Source: Actinomycetota bacterium
GTDB taxonomy: Bacteria > Actinomycetota > CADDZG01 > WHSQ01
Assembly (NCBI GenBank): GCA_016781115.1
Contig: JADDQX010000012.1
Coordinates: forward strand, 1-11,228
Reading direction: 5' to 3'
Length of the DNA: 11,228 nt
How positions within the stretch are numbered: the first letter of the stretch is position 1; each line of letters opens with the position of its first letter. The notes under the pieces are model-generated. The model did no database searches and was not told the DNA's origin. It saw only the letters and a program-made list of their open reading frames with translations. Made by a program: the position numbers and the translations under genes. Shown one piece after another: positions 6,281 to 11,228 of this stretch.

Positions 6281-7065
6281 CGGTTCCTCCACTGTGGATC
6301 CCGCTTCTCGGTGAAGGCGCGGATGCCTTCTTCGCGGTCGCGGCTCGAGATCGTTCGCCGCCACGCATCGTGCTCTAGGTCCATCCCTTCGTCGAGCGGA
6401 AGCCCGAGCGCGGCGTCGATCGCGGCCTTGGCATGACGGACGGCCACCGGCGAAGACCGGCGTATCTCGGCGGCGACCTCCATCGTCCGTTCCTCCAGCT
6501 GCTCCCGGTCGGTCACCTCGCTTACCAGCCCCAGCTCGACTGCCTCGGCGGCGTTGATCCGACGGCCCCGGAAGATCATCTCCTTCGCCCGCGCCACGCC
6601 GACCTTGCGGGTCAGAAGCTGGGTACCACCTCCCGCGGGGATCAGCCCGACCCGAGTCTCCGGAAGCCCGAAGACAGCATCGCTCGACGCGACGATGAGG
6701 TCACAGGAGAGCGCCAGTTCGAATCCTCCTCCGAGCGCGAAGCCGAATACAGACGCGATCACGGGCTGAGGAACCCGCCGGAGCGACGAGAACAGAAGCC
6801 TGATCTGGTCGCGGTTCCTGTAGAAGTCGTAGAGGGTGAAGGCCGCGCGCTCTTTGAGGTCGGCTCCGACACAGAAGGCTTTCTCCCCCGACGCCGCCAG
6901 CACGACCGCCCACACCTCGCTGTCGTGTCGAAGCCTCCAAAAGACCTCCGTCAGCTCCTCGGCGAAGGCTCCCGAGAGCGCGTTCATCGCCTGGGGCCGA
7001 TCGAGGGTGACTGTCGCTACCCGGTCGTCGGTGCGGACCGAGACGAACTCGAAGTCGTCCTCCAT
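6277..7065 (-). CDS. Enoyl-CoA hydratase/isomerase family protein, probable methylglutaconyl-CoA hydratase (AUH/LiuC-like)
   Basis: A 262-aa crotonase-fold enzyme that adds water across the double bond of an enoyl-CoA. The oxyanion-hole motifs are CVGADLKER (65-73) and ALGGGFELA (110-118). Both catalytic Glu residues of hydratases are present: the Glu of FELA and that of GLPETRVG. GADLKERA near the middle and the C-terminal EEGIRAFTEKRDP closely follow human AUH and bacterial LiuC, which hydrate 3-methylglutaconyl-CoA to HMG-CoA. Position directly between a carboxylase beta gene and an HMG-CoA lyase gene supports that role. The ATG abuts the TAG stop of the beta gene and no Shine-Dalgarno is seen before it, so translation probably depends on reinitiation. 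Its stop overlaps the lyase start. A broader 2-enoyl-CoA hydratase is possible, but context and motifs favour methylglutaconyl-CoA. Confidence 0.92.
   Translation of the reverse strand: MEDDFEFVSVRTDDRVATVTLDRPQAMNALSGAFAEELTEVFWRLRHDSEVWAVVLAASGEKAFCVGADLKERAAFTLYDFYRNRDQIRLLFSSLRRVPQPVIASVFGFALGGGFELALSCDLIVASSDAVFGLPETRVGLIPAGGGTQLLTRKVGVARAKEMIFRGRRINAAEAVELGLVSEVTDREQLEERTMEVAAEIRRSSPVAVRHAKAAIDAALGLPLDEGMDLEHDAWRRTISSRDREEGIRAFTEKRDPQWRNR
6286..6290 (-). promoter_or_regulatory. Ribosome-binding site deciding the lyase start
   Basis: GGAGG on the minus strand lies 5 nt before the ATG at 6280, within the end of the hydratase gene. It supports this start over the upstream in-frame ATG at 6364, which would add 28 residues overlapping the hydratase that resemble no lyase N-terminus. 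Confidence 0.8.
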
Positions 7066-8619
7066 CTATACGGGAGGAACGCCGTGCCGACGCTCGGAGA
7101 AGTGCCGGTCCTTCCTGGCGGCGGCATCGAGCCGCCTGATGAGCTCCGCACGCAGGTCGTCTGGTTCCGTCACGGCGTCGACCACGTTCTCCGACGCCAG
7201 ATGGACGATGTCGATGTCTTTCTCGTACTCGGCGCGGCGTTCTGCGACGAAACGCGCCCGTTCCTCCGGGTCCTCGATCGCCTGGATCTTGTTGAAGTAC
7301 ACGGCGTTGACCGCCGGCTCCGGGCCCATCACCGCTATGCGCGCGGTGGGAAGCGCGATCGTGGCATCCGGCTCGAAGCCGGGGCCCGCCATCGCATAGA
7401 GCCCCGCGCCGTACGCCTTGCGCACGACGACGCAGAACTTGGGAACGGTCGCCTCGGATACCGCCGTGATCATCTTGGCGCCGTGGCGGATCATCCCCTG
7501 CCGCTCGACCTGGGTGCCGATCATGAAGCCCGGGACGTCGGACAGGAACACCAACGGGATGTTGAAAGCGTCGCAGAGCCAGATGAACCGCGCCGCCTTG
7601 TCCGCACTATCGACGAACAGGACTCCACCCTTCTGTGCGGGCTGGTTCGCGACGATCCCAACCGCGCGACCGTCGATCCGCGCCAGCCCCGTGATGAGCT
7701 CCTTCGCGAAGTCCGGCTTGATCTCGAAGAACGACGCGTCGTCCACGACCCCCGCCACGAAGCCGTACATGTCGAAGGCCTGGCTCTCGTCGTTCGGAAC
7801 CATGCTTGCGAGAGAGCCGCGGAATGCCGGCGGGCGCCCCTCGATCCGGGGCGGGTCGTCGCGGAAGCTCTGTCCGAAGAAGGAGAGGTAGCCCTTCGCC
7901 GCTTCGATCGCGGCCTTGTCGTCGGCAACGACCATGTCCCCCACCCCGGACACCTCAGCGTGCATCCGGGCGCCGCCCATCTCCTCGAGCGTCACCTTCT
8001 CCCCGATCACCTCTTCGGCCATCCGCGGCGACCCCAGGTACATCGAGGCGTTCCCGTCCACCATGAAGACGACGTCGCAGAACGCGGGGATGTAGGCGCC
8101 GCCGGCAGCGGAGGGCCCGAACAGGCAGCAGACCTGCGGCACCCGTCCGGATGCTTGGACCTGGTTGTAGAAGATCTTGCCGGCGCCCCTGCGTCCCGGG
8201 AAGAGATCGATCTGATCGGTGATGCGAGCGCCGGCGGAGTCGACGAGGTACAGGATCGGATGCTCGTTGCGACGGGCGAGCTCGATGATCCTGATGATCT
8301 TCTCGACGGTACGCGCTCCCCAGGAGCCGGCCTTCACGGTCGCATCGTTGGCCATGATCGCGACCGGACGGCCGCCGACCTCGCCCACGCCGGTCACGAC
8401 GCCATCCGCGGGAAGGTCACCCGCGAGTGCGTTCACGAGCAGCCCGTCCTCGACGAAGGCGTCGACGGAGTCCAGGAGCAGCGCGAGCCGGTCGCGCACG
8501 AACAACTTCCCCTGCTGAGCCAGCTTCTGGTGGTATCTCGGGGCCCCGCCCGCTCGAACGGCCTCCGACAGGGCGCCCAGATCTCGGGCGCGCCCGACTT
8601 CGGGATCCATGCGTTGCAT
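7066..8619 (-). CDS. Acyl-CoA carboxylase carboxyltransferase beta subunit (liuB/yngE-like)
   Basis: A 517-aa carboxyltransferase with two crotonase-like domains that transfers carboxyl from biotin to an acyl-CoA. The N-terminal half carries DSAGARI (127-133), AAGGAYIPA (171-179) and GNASMYLGSP (189-198); the C-terminal half carries DVPGFMIGTQ (361-370) and RKAYGAGLYAM (400-410). The latter half provides the biotin-binding face. Length is typical. The gene order beta - hydratase - HMG-CoA lyase - alpha matches liu/yng leucine clusters, pointing to methylcrotonyl-CoA. However, AccD1 of mycobacteria and mitochondrial MCC beta show GGSFGAGNYGM and an IARNGAKM-like stretch, whereas here RKAYGAGLYAM is closer to PCC-like or YngE-like proteins. 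The start is the ATG at 8619; a second in-frame ATG three codons later is possible, and neither has a strong ribosome-binding site. Family is certain, substrate inferred. Confidence 0.93.
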   Translation of the reverse strand: MQRMDPEVGRARDLGALSEAVRAGGAPRYHQKLAQQGKLFVRDRLALLLDSVDAFVEDGLLVNALAGDLPADGVVTGVGEVGGRPVAIMANDATVKAGSWGARTVEKIIRIIELARRNEHPILYLVDSAGARITDQIDLFPGRRGAGKIFYNQVQASGRVPQVCCLFGPSAAGGAYIPAFCDVVFMVDGNASMYLGSPRMAEEVIGEKVTLEEMGGARMHAEVSGVGDMVVADDKAAIEAAKGYLSFFGQSFRDDPPRIEGRPPAFRGSLASMVPNDESQAFDMYGFVAGVVDDASFFEIKPDFAKELITGLARIDGRAVGIVANQPAQKGGVLFVDSADKAARFIWLCDAFNIPLVFLSDVPGFMIGTQVERQGMIRHGAKMITAVSEATVPKFCVVVRKAYGAGLYAMAGPGFEPDATIALPTARIAVMGPEPAVNAVYFNKIQAIEDPEERARFVAERRAEYEKDIDIVHLASENVVDAVTEPDDLRAELIRRLDAAARKDRHFSERRHGVPPV

Positions 8620-8637
8620 CCTATCGAGCGCCCCCGC

Positions 8638-8655
8638 CCGGACCTGAGGGTCCGG
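8638..8655 (-). other. GC-rich hairpin between birA and the carboxylase beta gene
   Basis: The arms CCGGACC (8638-8644) and GGTCCGG (8649-8655) pair as a 7-bp stem with a TGAG loop (plus-strand reading). On the transcript it begins directly after the birA stop codon and ends 18 nt before the beta start. No T-run follows, so it is not a standard intrinsic terminator; it may be an attenuator, an mRNA stabiliser or chance in GC-rich DNA. Confidence 0.5.
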
Positions 8656-9453
8656 TCAGCGAAGCCTGAGGATCTCACCCGCCGCCAGAGCGCGGCTGCC
8701 GGCTCGCGTCTCTACCTCTAGCCGGCCGTCGTCGAGGAGCCGGGTCGCACGTCCTTCAACCACTTCCTCGGAAGAGAGCGCTACGACGACGTCCCGGCCG
8801 AGCACCGCCGACCGTGCCGTCGCGTCTGTGATCAGAGCCGCGGCGGAGCGCGACAGCCCCAGATACCGAGCCTCGAAACATCGAAGCAGCGTGGCGAGAA
8901 GCTCCACACGCGAGGGCCTGCCGGCCTCGGGGCCTAGCTCGGCGGCCAGGCTCGTGGCAACGTCTCTAAGATCGTCGGGTATCTCGGAGCGGGACCAGCC
9001 GACGTTCACCCCCACACCCGCGACCGCAACGTCGAGTGCCGGGCCGACGAGGTGCGTCTCGACCAGGATCCCGGCGACCTTCTTCCCGCTCACCCGTACG
9101 TCGTTCGGCCACTTGATCGTGCAGCCAAGCCCGGTGGTGAGCTCGATCGCTTCTGCGCATGCCACTCCGAGGGCAGTCGTCACAAGCCCCAACCGGTCGA
9201 GAGCCAGGCGCGGGCGCAACACCAGAGAGAACTGCAACAGCGCTCCGGGTGCGGAGATCCACGACCGGCTCCAGCGGCCCCGGCCTTGTGTTTGATGGTT
9301 GGTGACGACGATCGCTCCTTCGGGAGCGCCCGCCCGCGCCCACTCCATCGCGTGGGTGTTCGTGGAGCCGATCTCGTCGAAGAACCTGAAAGGCCTGCCG
9401 AAGCCGTCCGGCAGGACGCGCTCCAGCGACTGCGCGGATAGATCCACGTTCAC
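8656..9453 (-). CDS. birA: Biotin--[acetyl-CoA carboxylase] ligase, class I without DNA-binding domain
   Basis: A 265-aa biotin-protein ligase that makes biotinyl-AMP and transfers biotin to the Lys of BCCP domains. Landmarks: STN (30-32, start of the biotin pocket), the adenylate loop GRGRWSRSW (57-65), KWPNDV (114-119), SGKKVAGILVE (122-132) and GVGVNV (146-151), then a small C-terminal beta domain. No N-terminal winged helix precedes the catalytic core, so unlike E. coli BirA it should not be a repressor. The GTG at 9453 is the furthest upstream start; a second GTG lies two codons in, and neither has a clear Shine-Dalgarno, so the exact start is uncertain. It is probably the first gene of the minus-strand operon and is divergent from a second biotin-carrying carboxylase subunit. 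Its two biotin-enzyme neighbours are its likely substrates. Confidence 0.95.
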   Translation of the reverse strand: MNVDLSAQSLERVLPDGFGRPFRFFDEIGSTNTHAMEWARAGAPEGAIVVTNHQTQGRGRWSRSWISAPGALLQFSLVLRPRLALDRLGLVTTALGVACAEAIELTTGLGCTIKWPNDVRVSGKKVAGILVETHLVGPALDVAVAGVGVNVGWSRSEIPDDLRDVATSLAAELGPEAGRPSRVELLATLLRCFEARYLGLSRSAAALITDATARSAVLGRDVVVALSSEEVVEGRATRLLDDGRLEVETRAGSRALAAGEILRLR

Positions 9454-9510
9454 GGAAGCCGGAACGTGGCGGCGTCGCCCGAGTCCGCGTCACGGGATGG
9501 CATCTGCATG

Positions 9511-9522
9511 TCCTACGTAGGA
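9511..9522. repeat. 12-bp perfect palindrome in the birA / carboxylase intergenic region
   Basis: TCCTACGTAGGA is fully self-complementary and lies in the 78-bp gap between two divergent genes. It overlaps -10-like hexamers on both strands, so it may be a regulator site or simply two mirrored promoter elements. No second copy was noticed. Confidence 0.5.
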
Positions 9523-9523
9523 T
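9518..9523 (+). promoter_or_regulatory. -10-like hexamer suggesting a leaderless transcript
   Basis: TAGGAT ends 8 nt before the ATG at 9532, the usual distance from a -10 box to the transcription start. Transcription from it would begin at or next to the ATG. GGAG at 9526-9529 leaves only a 2-nt spacer, poor for a Shine-Dalgarno. No convincing -35 is visible at 17 nt. Confidence 0.45.
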
Positions 9524-9531
9524 ACGGAGCC

Positions 9532-11228
9532 ATGTTCAGGAAACTGCTCGTCGCCAACCGCGGCGAGATCGCGGTGAGGGTGATGCGCGGGTGCCGCGAT
9601 CTCGATATCAGAACGGTGGCCGTCTACTCCGACCTCGATGCCGATGCCGTGCACACACGTCTCGCCGACGAGGCGTACAACGTTGGCCCGGGCCCCGCGA
9701 ACCAGTCGTACCTCGTGATCCCGAACATCCTTGAGGCCGCCCGGCGCTCGGGGGCCGAAGCCGTCCATCCCGGATACGGCTTCCTCGCCGAGAACGCAGC
9801 CTTCGCACAAGCGGTGCTGGACGCCGGGTTGATCTGGGTCGGCCCGCCGCCCGAGGTCATCGATGGGATGGGTGAGAAGACCTCCGCCCGGCGAGCCGCG
9901 ACCGAGGCCGGAGTGGCGACCGTTCCGGGCACCGCCGATCCCGTCGCGGACGCAGCGGAGGTGATGGATTTCATCTCGCAGTACGGCCTACCGCTCGCGA
10001 TCAAGGCTGCCGCCGGAGGTGGGGGCAAGGGGTTCCGCGTCGTCAAGCAAGCGAACGAGGTCGAAGATGCGCTGGCGGGTGCAGCCCGCGAGGCAGAGGC
10101 GTACTTCTCTTCCGCCGAGGTCTACCTCGAGCGTTACCTCGAGCGCCCGCGGCATATCGAGGTGCAGGTGATGGGAGCCGCTTCCGGCGAGATCCTCTCG
10201 TTCCCGGAGCGCGATTGCTCGCTCCAGCGAAGGCACCAGAAGCTCGTCGAGGAGTCACCGTCTCCCGCCCTGGACGACGGAGTACGGGAGGCGATCATGG
10301 CTGCGGCAGCGAAGGTCTCGCGCCAGGTCGGCTACCGCAACGCGGGCACGTGCGAGTTCCTGCTGGACTCCGACGGCAAGACCTTCTACTTCTTGGAGAT
10401 GAACACTCGCCTCCAGGTCGAGCACCCCGTCACAGAGCTCGTCACCGGGATCGACCTCGTGAAGTCGCAGCTGCTGGTCGCCGCGGGTGAGCCGCTCGGA
10501 TACGGCCAAGACGACATCGAGCTGAAAGGCCACGCGATCGAATGCCGCGTCAACGCGGAGAACGCGGCGAAGAACTTCATGCCCGCACCGGGACGCATCG
10601 GCGCCTATCGCGAACCGGCGGGCCCCGGTGTGCGGGTGGACTCGGGGACGGAGGGGAACTCCGAGATCCCACAGGCGTACGACCCGCTCGTCTCGAAGCT
10701 GATCAGCTACGGCGCCGATCGCGATGAAGCTCGCCGCCGGATGCTGCGAGCGCTGTCCGAGTACCGGGTCGACGGGATCAAGACCACGATCCCCTTCCAC
10801 CGGTTGATGCTCGCCGACAAGCGCTTCGTCTCGGGCGACTACCACACCGGCACCGTCGAACGAGAGATGGACCTATCGGTTCTGAAAGAGGAGGTCGAGC
10901 CGAAGCCCAAGGTCGGCGAACCGATGGTGGTGGCGCGACGCGTGGGTATCGAGGTGAACGGCAAACGGTTCGACGTCCGCATCCGCGAGAGCCTCGAAGA
11001 CGTCGTGCGCCCGAAGAAGCCGAAGCCTCCGGAGCGCTCCGCCGCGGTCGGCGGCGGCGGTTCCGAAGAACTGACGGCGCCGATGCAGGGCACCATCGTC
11101 AAGGTGCTGGTCGAGCAAGGGAGCCGTGTTCAACCGGGAGAAGCGGTCTGCGTGCTCGAGGCGATGAAGATGGAGAACTCAATTCTGGCGCACACCGAGG
11201 GAACCGTCGAGGAGCTGAAGGTCACGGC
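9532..11228 (+). CDS. Acetyl/propionyl-CoA carboxylase-type alpha subunit (biotin carboxylase + BCCP), C-terminus beyond the window
   Basis: A continuous frame of 565 codons that runs off the right edge. It starts MFRKLLVANRGEIAVRV, the usual biotin carboxylase N-terminus. Lys158 precedes the ATP loop GGGGKG, RRHQKLVEES follows, and EMNTRLQVEHPVTE begins at Glu289 with catalytic Arg293. The carboxylase domain ends near 450. A linker with a beta-like EVNGKRFDVR (474-483), a basic PKKPKPPERS (494-503) and a GGGG stretch (507-510) leads to BCCP, where EAMKMEN places the biotinylated Lys at 546. Only the last few residues are missing, so the full protein should be around 570-590 aa, like AccA3-type subunits of actinobacteria. 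It carboxylates biotin for a separate beta subunit that is not in the window. It is divergent from birA and is a clear paralogue of the alpha subunit at 3670-5346, differing mainly in the linker. The acyl-CoA substrate cannot be told. Confidence 0.94.
   Translation, partial: MFRKLLVANRGEIAVRVMRGCRDLDIRTVAVYSDLDADAVHTRLADEAYNVGPGPANQSYLVIPNILEAARRSGAEAVHPGYGFLAENAAFAQAVLDAGLIWVGPPPEVIDGMGEKTSARRAATEAGVATVPGTADPVADAAEVMDFISQYGLPLAIKAAAGGGGKGFRVVKQANEVEDALAGAAREAEAYFSSAEVYLERYLERPRHIEVQVMGAASGEILSFPERDCSLQRRHQKLVEESPSPALDDGVREAIMAAAAKVSRQVGYRNAGTCEFLLDSDGKTFYFLEMNTRLQVEHPVTELVTGIDLVKSQLLVAAGEPLGYGQDDIELKGHAIECRVNAENAAKNFMPAPGRIGAYREPAGPGVRVDSGTEGNSEIPQAYDPLVSKLISYGADRDEARRRMLRALSEYRVDGIKTTIPFHRLMLADKRFVSGDYHTGTVEREMDLSVLKEEVEPKPKVGEPMVVARRVGIEVNGKRFDVRIRESLEDVVRPKKPKPPERSAAVGGGGSEELTAPMQGTIVKVLVEQGSRVQPGEAVCVLEAMKMENSILAHTEGTVEELKVT

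Larger units (their letters stand above)
1820..9453 (-). other. Probable six-gene operon: birA, carboxylase beta, hydratase, lyase, carboxylase alpha, membrane protein
   Basis: All six genes share the minus strand. Junctions in transcription order: 36 nt (birA to beta), 0 nt (TAG directly followed by ATG), a 4-nt ATGA overlap (hydratase to lyase), 4 nt (lyase to alpha) and a 4-nt GTGA overlap (alpha to membrane protein). Such spacing strongly suggests one transcript with translational coupling. The four central genes resemble the liu/yng leucine-degradation sets of Pseudomonas and Bacillus. No terminator is evident in the 30 nt after the last gene. Confidence 0.85.

Noticed and set aside
6281..6364. 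A longer N-terminus for the HMG-CoA lyase starting at 6364
   Set aside because: The extra 28 residues lie inside the hydratase gene and resemble no lyase N-terminus, while the ATG at 6280 has GGAGG and an ATGA overlap.
8638..8655. An intrinsic terminator after birA
   Set aside because: The stem is short and is followed on the transcript by a GC-rich stretch instead of a T-run, so it was recorded only as a hairpin.
6433..8721. A 762-codon open frame on the plus strand
   Set aside because: It lies antisense to the carboxylase beta and hydratase genes, is rich in Arg, Asp, His and Gly with no recognisable motif, and is the usual shadow of well-biased GC-rich genes.

Overview
The window is GC-rich, with G/C-rich third codon positions, tightly packed genes and several start/stop overlaps. 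Two acyl-CoA carboxylase alpha subunits, each with biotin carboxylase fused to the biotin carrier, and an R2-like diiron protein beside an acyl-CoA dehydrogenase suggest a chromosomal segment of an actinobacterium (Actinomycetota), possibly an uncultivated lineage. That placement is inference from gene content and composition; there is no rRNA or other marker. I see no tRNA, rRNA, CRISPR array, transposase or prophage gene.

Left part (1-1789): a divergent pair. On the minus strand, running off the left edge, is the N-terminal part of an R2-like (R2lox-like) diiron ferritin-fold protein. On the plus strand is an MCAD-like acyl-CoA dehydrogenase. The 153-bp gap between them holds a perfect 13-bp inverted repeat with a 2-bp spacer (517-544), a good candidate operator for a TetR-type repressor. 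The pairing recalls the Mycobacterium tuberculosis order fadE4 - TetR regulator - R2lox.

Middle part (1820-9453): six minus-strand genes with junctions of 36, 0, -4, 4 and -4 nt. In transcription order they are biotin-protein ligase (birA), acyl-CoA carboxylase carboxyltransferase beta, AUH-type enoyl-CoA hydratase, HMG-CoA lyase, acyl-CoA carboxylase alpha (biotin carboxylase plus BCCP) and a 617-aa polytopic membrane protein with GT-C-like features. The four central enzymes match the lower leucine/isovalerate (liu) route: methylcrotonyl-CoA is carboxylated, hydrated to HMG-CoA and cleaved to acetyl-CoA and acetoacetate. BirA would attach biotin to the carboxylase. Several details depart from the textbook pathway: Ser replaces the catalytic Cys of the lyase, the beta subunit lacks the usual MCC signature, the alpha subunit lacks room for a BT domain, and the neighbouring dehydrogenase is not of the isovaleryl-CoA type. 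The substrate is therefore less certain than the gene order suggests.

Right part (9532-11228): divergent from birA, a second fused biotin carboxylase-BCCP alpha subunit of the acetyl/propionyl-CoA carboxylase type, cut by the window edge just past its biotinylation site. A -10-like hexamer only 8 nt before its ATG suggests a leaderless transcript. The window thus places one biotin ligase directly between two of its likely substrate operons.
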